Of a DNA stretch of 64,000 nt, positions 9,503-21,400 are shown one piece after another (the stretch's first letter is position 1; each line of letters opens with the position of its first letter). The notes under the pieces were generated by a model, which was given only the letters and a program-made list of their open reading frames with translations, did no database searches and was not told where the DNA came from. A program made the translations under genes and the position numbers. The stretch spans positions 1-64,000 of the forward strand of contig JAVBLO010000013.1 in the NCBI GenBank assembly GCA_031553415.1. Reading direction: 5' to 3'. Source of the DNA: JAIRVZ01 sp031553415 (lineage in GTDB: Bacteria > Bacteroidota > Bacteroidia > Bacteroidales > Azobacteroidaceae).

Positions 9503-9693
9503 TTTTGAAACTTTTATTTTTATGATGTTTAAAATTAAACCTTGATAATCCACTATAGGTAAGTGCCTGACGATTTACGTTCTTCATTCTCTGCAAAAAG
9601 GAAAAATGACAGACAGAATAAACTGGTTGTTAAAATCAATGTTTTAGTTATAGGTATTTACGTTTTTTCAGAGTAAATTTCCTTATTAAACTG

Positions 9694-9712
9694 CAAACTA
9701 ACTAACGTTAGT
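9694..9712 (-). promoter_or_regulatory. Candidate TetR operator overlapping a weak promoter
   Basis: Positions 9701-9712 are the perfect palindrome ACTAACGTTAGT. On the minus strand, 9694-9701 reads TTAGTTTG, seven of eight bases of the TAnnTTTG -7 box; no good TTTG is seen 19-21 bases upstream. The palindrome would lie just upstream of the -7 box, a usual place for a repressor site. It is 190 bases from the TetR start codon. Confidence 0.45.
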
Positions 9713-9976
9713 AATAATAAAACACATTTTTTTTATGCTTGGTTTTTAGTTTTATTGAGAAAGAGATTGATTATTGGCGACTTATTTTTATAATATATAG
9801 TGTTTAATGGAAAATAATTTACAATTAATAATATAAATGTGTCATATTTTTATACTAAGGAGGCGAAACTATAACCTCCTGCTCAACCGGTATAGTAATT
9901 TGTTCGGGAAAGTAAGAAAAAATCTCCGGGAGAGTTCAGGAAAAGATATGAGTTTGATAAGGTGAGTTGAAATTAA

Positions 9977-10035
9977 AGCCACGAATTACACGAATTACAC
10001 TTTTATTTTAGTGTTTATTCGTGCAATTCGTGGCT
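9977..10035. repeat. Intergenic word hairpin 2 (CCACGAATTACACG type)
   Basis: The left arm 9977-10000 reads AGCCACGAATTACACGAATT and onward (tandem CACGAATTA words). The right arm 10011-10035 is its near-perfect complement, with a 10-base AT-rich loop. It lies just past the xylE stop and may end the xylose transcript. Same family as 2599-2698 and 39895-39960. Confidence 0.75.
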
Positions 10036-10077
10036 GAAAAATTAAAAATCGGTGTAATTCGTGCAATCTGCGAGAGG

Positions 10078-11466
10078 CTATTTTTTCCAGATTTTTTCCA
10101 TTTCTTCCAATGACTTTCCTTTGGTTTCGGGAACCATTTTCCAAACGAATATAGCCGAAATCACAGACATTAATCCGTAAAATCCATACGTTATTCCATC
10201 ACTGAACTCCATCATCGGAGGGTAAGTGGAAGAGATGAAATAGTTGGCAGCCCATTGTGCTGCTACTGCAATAGCAACGGCTTGCCCTCGGATTTTGTTG
10301 GGGAAAATCTCAGAAATCAACACCCAGCAAATTGGTCCCCATGACATCATAAATGACGCAGTATAGATGATGATGAATACCAAAGTGCTAATTCCTATAA
10401 TATTATTGAAAGCTAAAGCCGAAATGGCTAACATACCCACTGCCATACCAACCGAACCTGTTATCAACAATGGTTTACGTCCCCATTTGTCGACAGTCAT
10501 GATGGCTACTACAGTGAATATCACATTTACCAATCCCATGATGATAGTTTGTAACATCGACGCATCTTTGGCAGCTCCCATGCTTTCGAAAATACGGGGA
10601 GCATAATATAGTGCCACATTGATTCCTACAAACTGCTGGAATACGGAAAGTAAAATGCCGATAATGATTACTTTCTTTCCATAAGAAAAAATGTTTGCTT
10701 TTGTCTTTTCCGAAACAGTATCTTTGATTTCTGATAAAATATTGCTTGCTTTTGTTTTATTTCCGATGATTTTCGTCAAAACATTTAAAGCTTTTTCATC
10801 TCTGTCTGTTAAGGCCAGATAACGGGGAGTTTCCGGTACAAAAAGTACCAGTAAACCGAAAAGCCCGGCAGGAATAGCTTCTGAAGCAAACATATATCTC
10901 CAACCAATTGCATTAATCCATTCTATACTTTGTCCGCTGGCAATTCCCCAATTTACAAAATAAACTACCAGCATACCGAAAATAATGGCGAACTGGTTGA
11001 ACGAAACCAAGCGTCCACGGATGTCGGCAGGCGCAATTTCACCGATATACATCGGGCAAACGGCAGATGCCAGCCCAACGCCTATACCACCGATAATGCG
11101 GTAAAAATTAAACATCCAGAGTAATCCCATAGAAGGCTCTCCCTTCGTGAAAAATAAAGTTTCGGGATATCCGGAACCCAATGCCGAAATAAAAAAGAGA
11201 ATGGCTGCAACAAACAGGGAATTTTTACGACCTAACCGATTGGATAATAGTCCCGAAATCGCTCCGCCGATAATACAACCGATTAAGGCGCTCGAAACAG
11301 TTGCTCCATGTACAAAGGAACTCAATCCCAAGGGGATAATCAAGAATGCCTGAATGGATTTTTCTGCTCCGGAAATTACAGCAGTGTCATACCCGAAGAG
11401 TAAACCTCCAAGGGTAGCCACTAATGTAATCCCGAAAATGTAGCCTGTATTATATTGTTTTCCCAT
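10078..11466 (-). CDS. xylE: D-xylose:H+ symporter, MFS sugar porter
   Basis: 462 residues with twelve hydrophobic segments. Sugar-porter signatures are present: GYDTAVISGA in helix 1, GRKNSLF after helix 2, RGRLVSFNQ, the central VPETPRYLA loop and a terminal PETKGKSLEEME. Such proteins import xylose with protons across the inner membrane. It is the last gene of the xylose operon, 17 bases after xylA. The gene order (NUDIX regulator, xylB, xylA, xylE) matches the one known from Bacteroides. Xylose specificity rests on that context; the family itself also carries glucose and arabinose. Confidence 0.92.
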   Translation of the reverse strand: MGKQYNTGYIFGITLVATLGGLLFGYDTAVISGAEKSIQAFLIIPLGLSSFVHGATVSSALIGCIIGGAISGLLSNRLGRKNSLFVAAILFFISALGSGYPETLFFTKGEPSMGLLWMFNFYRIIGGIGVGLASAVCPMYIGEIAPADIRGRLVSFNQFAIIFGMLVVYFVNWGIASGQSIEWINAIGWRYMFASEAIPAGLFGLLVLFVPETPRYLALTDRDEKALNVLTKIIGNKTKASNILSEIKDTVSEKTKANIFSYGKKVIIIGILLSVFQQFVGINVALYYAPRIFESMGAAKDASMLQTIIMGLVNVIFTVVAIMTVDKWGRKPLLITGSVGMAVGMLAISALAFNNIIGISTLVFIIIYTASFMMSWGPICWVLISEIFPNKIRGQAVAIAVAAQWAANYFISSTYPPMMEFSDGITYGFYGLMSVISAIFVWKMVPETKGKSLEEMEKIWKK

Positions 11467-11483
11467 GAATATAAAGTTAAGAA

Positions 11484-12800
11484 TTAAATGTACATATTAA
11501 CTATTGCTTCGTAAAGCTCCTGCTTGCCGCTGATTTGTTTCGGCTCACCATTTGCTTTGGCATATTTAACCATGTCTTCCAACGACATTTTTCCTTCTTC
11601 AAATTCTTTTCCTTTTCCGGAATCGAAAGAAGCATAACGTTCTTTGAACATTTTTGGGTATTGAGATTCGTTGAGGATGGATGCAGCGCTTTCCAATGCA
11701 CGAGCCATTACATCCATAGCGGCGATATGTGCGATGAAAATATCTTCCAGATCAGTAGAGTTACGGCGTGTTTTGGCATCGAAATTAGTACCTCCGTTAC
11801 CAAATCCATCATTGCGGATAACCTGTAACATGGCTTGAACCAATTCAAATTGGTCGATGGGGAACTGGTCTGTATCCCATCCGTTTTGGTAGTCACCACG
11901 GTTGGCATCAATTGAACCCAACATACCGTTATCAACGGCAACAGCTAATTCGTGTTCGAAAGTATGACCGGCCAACGTGGCGTGATTTACTTCAATATTT
12001 AATTTAAAGTCTTTGTCTAAACCATGAGCTTTCAGGAAGCCGATAACTGTTTCTGCATCTACATCATATTGATGTTTTGTTGGTTCCATTGGTTTAGGTT
12101 CAATCAGGAATGTCCCTTTGAAACCTTTTCCGCGGGCGTAATCACGGGCAGCAGTTAACATTTTAGCCAAATGTTCTTTTTCACGTTTCTGGTCGGTATT
12201 CAATAAAGAAGAATAACCTTCGCGTCCGCCCCAGAATACATAGTTTGTGCCGCCTAATTCAATGGTTGCATCAATAGCGTTTTTGATTTGAACAGCTGCA
12301 CGGGCAACCACATCGAAATTAGGATTGGTAGCAGCTCCGTTCATATAACGTTCATGGCTGAATACATTGGCAGTACCCCATAATAATTTGATACCTGTTT
12401 CAGCTTGTCTTTTCTTGGCATAAGCCACAATTTCCTTCAAATCAGCTTCGTATTGTTCGATAGAACCGGCTTCTTCAACCAAATCCACGTCGTGGAAGCA
12501 ATAATATTCAATTCCTATTTTTTGCATGAATTCGAATCCTGCATCTAATTTATCTTTAGCAGCCTGTATTCTGTCGGCGCTCGTTTTCCATGGAAAATGT
12601 TTGGTTCCGCCACCGAATGGGTCTCCTCCGTCGGCGCAAAGTGTGTGCCACCAAGCCATGGAGAATTTCAACCAGTCTTTCATTTTTTTACCATTTACCA
12701 CTTTTCCCGGATCATAATAACGGAATGCCAGCGGGTTACGGCTTCCTTTACCTTCAAATTTGATTTTCCCTATTCCGGGGAAGAATTCTTTTGTGCTCAT
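11484..12800 (-). CDS. xylA: Xylose isomerase
   Basis: 438 residues, the usual length of the long (class II) xylose isomerases. It interconverts D-xylose and D-xylulose with two divalent metals. Visible signatures are the catalytic histidine in CFHDVDL (His103), VFWGGREGY, the metal-site glutamate in LIEPKPMEPTKHQ, NHATLAGHTFEHE, and GSIDANRGD. The ATG at 12800 is the natural start. It lies 35 bases from xylB and 17 from xylE on the same strand and supplies xylulose for XylB. Confidence 0.97.
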   Translation of the reverse strand: MSTKEFFPGIGKIKFEGKGSRNPLAFRYYDPGKVVNGKKMKDWLKFSMAWWHTLCADGGDPFGGGTKHFPWKTSADRIQAAKDKLDAGFEFMQKIGIEYYCFHDVDLVEEAGSIEQYEADLKEIVAYAKKRQAETGIKLLWGTANVFSHERYMNGAATNPNFDVVARAAVQIKNAIDATIELGGTNYVFWGGREGYSSLLNTDQKREKEHLAKMLTAARDYARGKGFKGTFLIEPKPMEPTKHQYDVDAETVIGFLKAHGLDKDFKLNIEVNHATLAGHTFEHELAVAVDNGMLGSIDANRGDYQNGWDTDQFPIDQFELVQAMLQVIRNDGFGNGGTNFDAKTRRNSTDLEDIFIAHIAAMDVMARALESAASILNESQYPKMFKERYASFDSGKGKEFEEGKMSLEDMVKYAKANGEPKQISGKQELYEAIVNMYI

Positions 12801-12835
12801 AATTTTAATTTTTTTATTGTTAGTAATGATGAATA

Positions 12836-14359
12836 TTATTTATGTAAAAATGATTTCCAACGATTATATGCATCTTGGTATTGTACTACCTTATCTATTT
12901 CCGGTTCAATTACCGCTAATTTTCCAAGTGAAGCGAAGGCTTCTTTGTTTGAAGCATAGATGCCGGCACCGATTCCGGCTCCTTTTGCGGCTCCGGCAGC
13001 TCCATCCGTATCGTATAATTCAATTGTTGCTCCGCTGATGCTTGCCAATGTTTGGCGGAAAATGGGGCTCAGGAACATATTGGCATTTCCGGCGCGAACA
13101 ACCTTAATATCCATGCCCATTCCGGACATAATTTCCATACCATATTGGAAAGAAAATACAATACCTTCCTGTGCCGCGCGGATAACATCGGCTTTGTGAT
13201 GTGTGTTGAAATTGATACCATGAATAGAGCAACTGACTTCTTTATTTTCTAATATGCGCTCAGCCCCGTTTCCGAAAGGAATAATAGAGATTCCTTTAGA
13301 ACCTACCGGAGATTGGCTGGCCAATGTATTCATATCATTGTAACTGATATTTTCAGGAGCCACATTTTTCTTAATCCATGAATTCAAAATACCTGTTCCG
13401 TTGATACATAAAAGTACTCCCAGACGGGTCAAACCCCCAACCCCCTGAAGGGAGCTTTTAGCGAAGTTATCCTGATTGATTATGTTATGATTAACATGGG
13501 CGAATGTATTTACACGCGATTGAGGGTCATAATTAACTTCTCCCAAAACACCATATACTACTCCTGATGTTCCGGCTGTAGATGCGATTTCTCCGGGATT
13601 GAATACATTTAATGATAGTGCATTATTGGGTTGGTCGCCGGCACGGTAAGTAACCGGAGTGCCTGCCTTTAACCCGAGTTCTCTGGCTGCTTCGGCAGAA
13701 ACCATGCCTTGTATGCCGAAAGTAGGTTTGATTTCCGGGATAAAACTCTTACTGAAACCGAAATAATTCAACACATCATCGGATAGTTTATTCTCCTTGA
13801 AATCCCAGAAAATACCTTCTGACAAACCTTCAACAGTTGTAACAATATCACCGGTCAGTTTCATCCCGATATAATCGCCGGGCAACATCAATTTATCAAT
13901 TTGTTCATAAATTCTTGGTTCGTTTTCTTTTACCCAAGCTAATTTTGCTGCAGTAAAATTTCCGGGAGAATTTAATAGATGTGACAAACATTTTTCTTTG
14001 CCTATGGCATTGAATGCTTTTTCTCCGTATGGAACCGCACGGCTGTCGCACCAGATGATGGAAGGCCTCAATACCTTTTGGTTTTTGTCGACCAAAACCA
14101 ATCCATGCATTTGCCATGAAATACCGATGGCGATGATTTCTTCACTTGTTACACCCGATTTTTTCAATACAGACTCGTTGGCCAATTTCAAATTCGCCCA
14201 CCACGATTCGGGGCCTTGTTCCGCCCAGCCTGCTTTTTCGGCATGGATTGTCATTTCTACTTTCGGAAAAAAGTCCGAAACAATTATTTTACCAGTGGAA
14301 GCTTCTACTAAACAAGCTTTTACAGAAGAACTCCCTACGTCAAATCCTAATAGATACAT
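12836..14359 (-). CDS. xylB: Xylulokinase
   Basis: 507-residue FGGY-family sugar kinase that phosphorylates D-xylulose to xylulose 5-phosphate. The N-terminal phosphate-binding motif is GFDVGSSSVK (5-14); ISWQMHGLV, WCDSRA and the C-terminal AGNANMFLSPIFRQ and DGAAGAAKGAG segments match the two actin-like halves. It is the second gene of the operon, 31 bases after the regulator gene. The product feeds the pentose phosphate pathway. Length and motifs look intact. Confidence 0.95.
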   Translation of the reverse strand: MYLLGFDVGSSSVKACLVEASTGKIIVSDFFPKVEMTIHAEKAGWAEQGPESWWANLKLANESVLKKSGVTSEEIIAIGISWQMHGLVLVDKNQKVLRPSIIWCDSRAVPYGEKAFNAIGKEKCLSHLLNSPGNFTAAKLAWVKENEPRIYEQIDKLMLPGDYIGMKLTGDIVTTVEGLSEGIFWDFKENKLSDDVLNYFGFSKSFIPEIKPTFGIQGMVSAEAARELGLKAGTPVTYRAGDQPNNALSLNVFNPGEIASTAGTSGVVYGVLGEVNYDPQSRVNTFAHVNHNIINQDNFAKSSLQGVGGLTRLGVLLCINGTGILNSWIKKNVAPENISYNDMNTLASQSPVGSKGISIIPFGNGAERILENKEVSCSIHGINFNTHHKADVIRAAQEGIVFSFQYGMEIMSGMGMDIKVVRAGNANMFLSPIFRQTLASISGATIELYDTDGAAGAAKGAGIGAGIYASNKEAFASLGKLAVIEPEIDKVVQYQDAYNRWKSFLHK

Positions 14360-14390
14360 ATTCTAAATTTTTTGGTGCACCTTTTAACTT

Positions 14391-15128
14391 TTATTCGATT
14401 GATGACATTCTTTTTTTATACAAAACTTTATCAAACTTGTAAAAACGGGCGGCGCGGTGCGAAACGCCGGATTCCCATTCTTCTGTTGGAACGATATAGT
14501 CCATTCCCGCTATTTTTTTATGGAAATTCCGCACATCATAATTTTTGCGGTAAACAGCTTCGTATAAGTGGCGTAATTGTGTCGCAGTGAACTTCGAAGG
14601 TAACAGTTCAAAAACGACAGCAGGTTCGTATTCCAGCCAGCGGCATATTTCTTTTAATGATTCTTCTACAATTTGGTTATGGTCGAATGGCATTTTGGGT
14701 AATTTGTCGACCGGACACCACTTCACTGTTTTGTATTTGGATACAACATTCAGTTTCCGGTCAATTTTACAAAGGGATAGATACGAAATGGTGATAAGCC
14801 TGTCTATTTTGTTGTTGTAGGCAAACTCCAGCCATTTAATATCGTCAGGGTTGGCAGTTCTTTGTGGAGAAGTAAAACTTTTGAATTGTCTCAGAGTCAT
14901 TTTATTGATTCCGGTCAGTTCTTTGAGCACCCGGTGTGCAGCTATGTTAGCATCTTCTTCCTGATAAATCAGGCTTCCCGGGAGTTTTAAGTCCAATCCT
15001 TCCTCTTTTTCGGCAGTACGCTTTACGAGTAATACGTTTAAAGATTGGCCGTCAAAACCAAAGACAACGCAGTCTACAGAAACATATGTGCGTATGAATT
15101 GTGTTTTCATGTTGATATTTGCATCCAT
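14391..15128 (-). CDS. NUDIX-domain transcriptional regulator of xylose genes (AraR/NrtR type)
   Basis: 245 residues: a NUDIX fold (about 10-150) followed by a winged-helix (about 160-235, LPSKFTATQLRHLYEAVY then DVRNFHKKI). The NUDIX box is degenerate: the REUxEE core reads RVLKEL, so catalytic glutamates are missing and hydrolase activity is unlikely. This matches the NrtR-like sugar-sensing regulators of Bacteroides (for example AraR). It heads the xylose operon, 31 bases before xylB. Two starts are possible, ATG 15128 or ATG 15110; the promoter at 15149-15180 leaves room for either. I infer that it senses xylose or a derivative. Confidence 0.8.
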   Translation of the reverse strand: MDANINMKTQFIRTYVSVDCVVFGFDGQSLNVLLVKRTAEKEEGLDLKLPGSLIYQEEDANIAAHRVLKELTGINKMTLRQFKSFTSPQRTANPDDIKWLEFAYNNKIDRLITISYLSLCKIDRKLNVVSKYKTVKWCPVDKLPKMPFDHNQIVEESLKEICRWLEYEPAVVFELLPSKFTATQLRHLYEAVYRKNYDVRNFHKKIAGMDYIVPTEEWESGVSHRAARFYKFDKVLYKKRMSSIE

Positions 15129-15148
15129 TTTTCCGGTATCAGATGATG

Positions 15149-15183
15149 CAAATCTAATGTATTATTTTATTCAATCAAAATAA
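15149..15183 (-). promoter_or_regulatory. Xylose operon promoter with overlapping inverted repeat
   Basis: On the minus strand a TTTTG element (15176-15180) is followed by exactly 19 bases and a perfect TAGATTTG -7 box (15149-15156). The -33 element overlaps an inverted repeat TTATTTT-N8-AAAATAA at 15162-15183, a good candidate operator for the NUDIX-type regulator encoded just downstream. The leader would be only 15-35 bases. Confidence 0.75.
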
Positions 15184-15373
15184 AATTTCATAAAATAATT
15201 TTGTAATATGCTGTAAAATAGACATTTATATAACTTGCTAAATACAATAAGTATTGGTTGGTTACTGTACTGAAAACGGTATTGAATAAGCAACTTATGT
15301 CTAAATTTTTCTTGTTCAATGCTGTTTATATTTTACACTAAGCGTTTGTTTTGTATTTGGATTTTTTAACAAA

Positions 15374-15433
15374 AAAGAGGTTGTCTCAAAAGTAAGCTGT
15401 GTGCTATTAGCTTACTTTTGAGACAACCTCTTT
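15374..15433 (-). terminator. 25-bp perfect palindrome, terminator of the giant surface gene
   Basis: Arms 15374-15398 and 15409-15433 are perfectly complementary over 25 bases with a 10-base loop. On the minus strand the hairpin is followed by a T run. It begins 34 bases past the stop of the giant gene. The outer half (AGAGGTTGTCTCAAAAG) resembles insertion-sequence or MITE ends and recurs at 50769-50788. The rest of 15129-15466 holds only the xylose promoter region and AT-rich sequence. Confidence 0.8.
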
Positions 15434-15466
15434 AAATAAATGTTAAAGTAAGTACTTGTTTTTCAG

Positions 15467-18400
15467 TTATTTCAGGATAATCTTTCCTGTCTTGCTTTCT
15501 CCTGTTTTCAATTTGGCACTAACGATATAGACTCCTGCCGGAACCATCAGGTCTTCAGTAAACAGGTTACTGTCGACCGAAAAATCCGAGTGAACCGTCA
15601 GACCTTGCACATTGGTTACCTGAATTTCAGAGATGATCCCGTTCGATTCAACATGAAGCACACGGCCTGTCGCATAGATATTGACATTATTGACTTTTTG
15701 TTCGTCAATTCCCGATGCTGCACGCTTGATAACCAATTCGAAACGGTCTGACAAGTCGCCTGCAGGATTGGTAAAGACATATTTGTTATTTTGTAACAAA
15801 TCGGTATATTCGTTGGATACATTTAGTTTATCCCTCAGACGGATTGATTCCAAAGGCAGGTTTTCGATGTTCTCGAATGCCAGTTCGAATTCGCCTGTCG
15901 ACTTAGTGAAAATTCCCAATGGGATACGAACTTCTTCAGATTCAGATACAAACTGGATCGCGTTCCTGGATTGTTTTGCATCTAAAGAATAAATCTGTGG
16001 GATCGCCGGATTGTCAGTCGAAAACAAACGCTCAATGTTGGATACCGGTTCGTTGAATGATAACAACACGCGGCTGCTTCCGGTTGAATTCTTAGCTGTA
16101 ATTTTCAATATACCATTGCTTCCTGAAGCTGATTTCAATTGGTGAGATTCGTTCATACCTCTAAGTACTGAAAATTCTTTTTTGAATATCAACTTACTGG
16201 TATTTCCTCCCAATATCGCAGGTTTAATGAAAAACGCCTGCAATGGAGCAATTAATGGATATTCTCCTGCGATTGGATGATATGGTTCATACACTCCGTT
16301 TTCATACAACAGATAATGATTGTCTAACAAGGAACTGTTTTCCAACAAAAATTGTTTGAAATCGAAACTGGAGATGAATGGATTGGCAACCATTACATAG
16401 CTTGCAGAACCATTTTCAACGGTTACGGGAACATCTATACCAAAATTATTATCCGGTGTGTCATCTGCTTTTTCGAAAATGAAACGATAAGATTTATAAT
16501 CCCTTGCTGTGTAATCAAACATGCCCGGTTCCAAAGGTAATCCTTCACTGTCATACCAATAGTATCCGAATCGGCTGCCTTCAGCAGTTTTTGTATGGAG
16601 TCTGTGATATCCGTTAGGATCAGCATCTTCGAAATAAGGAATTTTGAAAATACCTTTCAAACCATTTAAGTTTTTGTGATCACCTTCTCCCAGTACACCT
16701 TCATTCATCGGTTCGGCATACAAACTGATTGCATAATTCAAATTCTTGTCGATATCTATAGCCATTTTATTTTCAGGCGAATACCATGTTCCTTCATATA
16801 CATTACCAGCTTGATTTCTCAATGATTTGAAGCCCATTTGCCACATGTTCGGGAAACCACCGACAGAGAAGTCGCCTGTTACAATATTCTTCAATGGTGC
16901 TGAAAGGGTGTACCAGCGACCACGTTTCATCGGAGCGGCTGAATGAGAAGCATCACCGTTAAGTACAGTACCATTTACTGTATTGCTTGCAAAATGTCCG
17001 AAGTTGTAATGTACGAATGCATAGTGGTAGCTCAATTCATGAGGTTTAGCAACTTCACCACCAAAATGGTAAGTAATATCATGACATTCCGGGTTTCCAT
17101 ACACACTTGTTCTTCCTGTATTGGTTTCATCCAATGAAGGATAACTCACCGCATTACCCGGTATATGTACGTCTGTACATGCACGAGGAACTGTGTATAT
17201 AAAACTTTTACCAAAAGCATCCAACAACGGATTTCCACTTATATTCACCCAGTTGGCAGGATTGTTCCAGTTATGGTCGATAGCGTTTTGTTTCCAATAC
17301 ATTAATCCCGGAACAAGGTGTACATCTACCTGATAACGAGAGAAAGTCATTGTATTGCCATTTTCTGTATAAGCAGGTTCTACAAACCATGATTCTACAG
17401 CATTCAAACCATTTTTAGTAACAGTTAGGCTATTTGTATTGCTCAAAATTGTTCCTCCTGTAGATTGCCTGAACCATCTGAAAGTTACATTCGGGATATT
17501 ATATACCGACATAACCACATTGTCGTTCGGACAAGAAAGGTAAACCGGAGCTTCTGGTTTCAAGACGATTACATGAACTGTCGCATTATCTGAACCTTCA
17601 GGAGTTGTCAAAGTGTAATCGAATTTATCGACACCCGTCCAATCAGGATCGTTCGGAGTATAAGTAATCGTATTATCTGAATTTACTTTAATATCTCCAT
17701 GTCCCGGGTATCCGGATTCTCCTGAATTAGGAATTGTAACAACTACATTAGGATCGTTCGGAGTTCTTCCTCCCAAGTCATCATTATCCAATACAGGAAT
17801 TATAACCGGAGTTTTGCTATCGGTAACAGTATGATCGTCTATTGCATCCAATACACCATCAGAGATAGTTACATGAACAATTGCAGGAGTCCAGTAATAA
17901 CCGCCGTTTCCGTTCGGTACACTAACCCAATAGCTGAATTCATCATTACCCACATAGCCGGAATTAGGTGTATAAGTAATTGTCAAATCATCATTTACTA
18001 CCACAGTTCCATGTAATGGTTTGATATTCCTTGAATCGGTAGGATCGTTCGGATTTTCAAACACAACTACTTCATGTGGAGTCAATCCTGCCAACAGGTC
18101 ATTGTTCAATTCTTTGACTTTAACCGGAACATTTTTAGAAGTATAAACATAATCATCAACCGCTTTGATTACATATATAATCACATCGGCTGTAGAAGTG
18201 ATATATGTTCCCGGGTTTTCGGGATCTTCCACCCGGATGGTGTAAGTGAACTTGTCATTGCCTGTCCATCCTGCAGTTGGAGTATAGATAATCTTTCCAT
18301 CAACAACCTGTATAGTTCCGTTGGTAGGATAGCCTGTGTTGCCCGGATTAGGGATGATAATTGTAACCGGTTGGTTTTTATATTCTCCCAGGTCATCATT

Positions 18401-21400
18401 ATTCAATACATTGATAGTCACAGAAGGTTTATCTGTTACCATGACATCGTCAACTGCCAGGATAGAACCTGGGAATGCCAGCGGACGGGCAATATCAGAG
18501 TTACAGATTTCCTGTACCGGAGCATTGTTATCCAATTCTTTTGCATTATCATTTACACGGATAATAATGGTTTCGATTGAACCAAATGATGCAATATTTG
18601 GAATCGTGAAGCTGAATGTCGCATCAGCACCTATTGCCAACGGATTATTGTATTTACCGGTGTAGATGGCATTTCCTCCGCTCACACTGTTTTTATAAAC
18701 AGAGATATAGATGGGTGCAACGAAAGATGCGTCGCCACTGTTGGTAAATGTTCCTTCCACTTTCAAATCAGCACGACTGTTGACAAGTGCAACATTTGCA
18801 GATTTCCAGGTAACTTCCGGTAATAACCATAACGGACAACCGTATTTGTTCAATAAACCTTGTTGAACCAGGAATCCATTGTAAGGTTGCACTTCTCCGC
18901 AAGTTCCTCCGTTAAATATCCTTGCCGGATTTATCTGGAATTGGGGAATAGTCAAGTCTTTATTGACATTGACAACATTGTAACTGTATTGGTTCCATAC
19001 AGGACGGGCAGGCGCCCAAGGATTGCTGCCACCTCCATAAATCCGTATTTTTCCTATATCAGAGAACGGACTGAAGTTTGTCGGCGTTCTTTCTAATTCA
19101 TTATAATCCGACACGGTAATGATATGGGCATGACCATCATTGAATATGTCGGCAATGACAGGATATTCTATACCTGTCGCACTGTAACAAGGTGTTGAAT
19201 AAAGCACAGTAGGTGTACTGGTACTACCGTCAAAAATATCCAATGAATTTTCATCACGGTAGACAATTTCCATTTTACCATCCCGGTTAAAATCAAACAG
19301 GCTCATACCTGTAGCACCCGATTGGTCTTTGTGGTTTATATTCCACAAAGAAGTAAATGCTGTTGCAGGGTTAGCTCCACCATTGTAGCGGCGGGCACGG
19401 AATCCGTTTTGCACATCCGGATCTCCGTTAGCAGTAAGCGTTACGATTTCTGCTTTTCTGTCTCCATTAATATCGCCTACAAAAGGTACTCCAAACATGG
19501 AATTTCTTTCTTTTTCCTGTGCCAATATTTTAGGTACATCCGTGTGCGGTGTCCATAAATACAACCACGAATCTTCAAAAGAATAAGCATTGGTTCCTGT
19601 TCTTGGTTTCATGGAGCGAACCAGTACTTCCATCTTACTATCATTGTCAAAATCGGCAACCACAGTAAATCCATCACCGCATCCTGTGGCCGGAGGAGTA
19701 ACGGTTTTCGCTACCGTCATGGTTCCGCTGTTGGCTGCACGTGAAGAGTTCAACTGTACATCATAAATTTGGTTACCGGCAATCAACGAAAGGTATCCTA
19801 AACCAAAGATATCGGCTGCCTGCGGTACCGCTGTAAGATCGGCATCGCCCATAGGCTGCATAGCGCCTTTATTATTGCTGCCTCCATCACAAAGCTTAGC
19901 TCCGGTAGCCGCATCGTATATAATATTACCTACAAATACTTCGCTCCAACCATCGTGATTGAAATCGGCAACATTTGCCATACCGGTAACAGAACAGTCG
20001 GCGCTCCAGTAAGGCGTTGCAGAATGCAAAGGATCATAGGCATACAGTTTGTCAGCGCGGATTATGGTAGTCCCTAAATTCGCAACCTCTTTGCCTCCTT
20101 GCACAAAAAGCAAGGTAGTGTCTTTGTCTGCTCCTATTTTTACTTTGGCAATAGCTATACCTTCCATAGCTAAGCGATTGCTGCCAGGTAATGTTATCTT
20201 AGTAATGCTGGTAAATGTTGGACCCCAAAATATTTTAACCGGATAGGGCCACTCGTTCCCAACGCCTGCAATATCAGGATTTCCGTCGTTATTCAAATCA
20301 CCCACTACTATCGGAATATGAGGCATTAGATTATTATTGGCAGCTTTTCCACTACCTATTTCCATTTCTTTTACGATCGACCAATCAAATGCGGTCGGTG
20401 TACCCAAACAATCGGCAATAACGATATTATCAGGACATTCGGTTACCTCTATTCTCACTGAAAATGGATAAGTTGTTCCATTGCAAACAACAGAAGAATT
20501 AACAATGTCAAATCCGGTAAAGCCTTGTTTATAAGAATATACCAATTTTTTATCATCGTTGAATGAAACGGCTGCACCTTCAGAAGAAGTTGCGCTCAAA
20601 TCGGATGCTTTCAAATCATTAACAGAGCATGTTCCGAATGATTTTCCGGCAAGCGCGTCAATAACAGTTGAAGGTAAGCAGGTTAATACTTGTATTGTTT
20701 TAGGATTAGAGAAATCCAATGTTTTATCTCCCGGAGTATTACACAATGTTTGTGTTGCCGCATTTGAATCCAAGCCTTTGGTATTATCATTCAAACGGAT
20801 AATAAGATGCTCGATAGAAGTGTCAAAATTAATAACAGGAATAATGAAACCTTTTTCCTTTCCTACCAATACATCTTCGTTCAATTTGTAAGTAACAAGA
20901 GCATTAGCTGTACTTACACTATTTTTGTAAACCGTAATATATAAAGGAGCTTTGATACCTACTTTTCCGGAAGCAACAATTGTTCCGCTTATTTCCAATG
21001 AAGTTCCGTTCATATTTCCGGTCGGATCACCTACCCATTCCAAAGTTGGCAACGCCCACATAGGACAACCATTTTCTTTCAACAAAGTTTGTTGTTGTAA
21101 AAATGCATTGTAAGGACGTTTTGAACAATTGCTGTTTTCAAATATGGTTGCCGGATTGGCTTGAACTTTAGGAATAGTCAAATCATTATTGACATTCACC
21201 GCATTATAAGCCCATTGGTTCCATACTTTACGTGAAGGAGCCCATGGTTTTCCGGGTACATGCTCATATACATATACAGAACCTTTTCCTGCTGAAGCAT
21301 CAGTAGTGTTTGCGCTGCCAAATACCACAATATTGGCGCGTCCGTCTCCGGTAACATCGGCAACAACAGGATATTCGTTTTGGGTATCTGAAAAACAAAC

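Larger units (their letters stand above)
9503..10077. other. 575-base intergenic region between TetR gene and xylE
   Basis: AT-rich region with no convincing gene. It contains the candidate TetR operator (9701-9712), an AGGAGG/CCTCCT 6-bp hairpin near 9860-9882, and the word hairpin at 9977-10035, followed by a further GTGTAATTCGTGCAATCTGCG word copy up to the xylE stop. The last part probably serves as the 3-prime end of the xylose operon. Confidence 0.5.

Noticed and set aside
9837..9966. About 42-codon plus-strand frame near an AAGGAGG
   Set aside because: The AAGGAGG lies inside the frame and not before it, the product has no pattern, and there is no clear promoter.
18074..18580. 168-codon plus-strand frame, and many like it across 15.5-26.3 kb
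   Set aside because: Antisense to the giant surface gene, with no signal, domain or promoter. The giant gene is continuous and carries recognisable domains.
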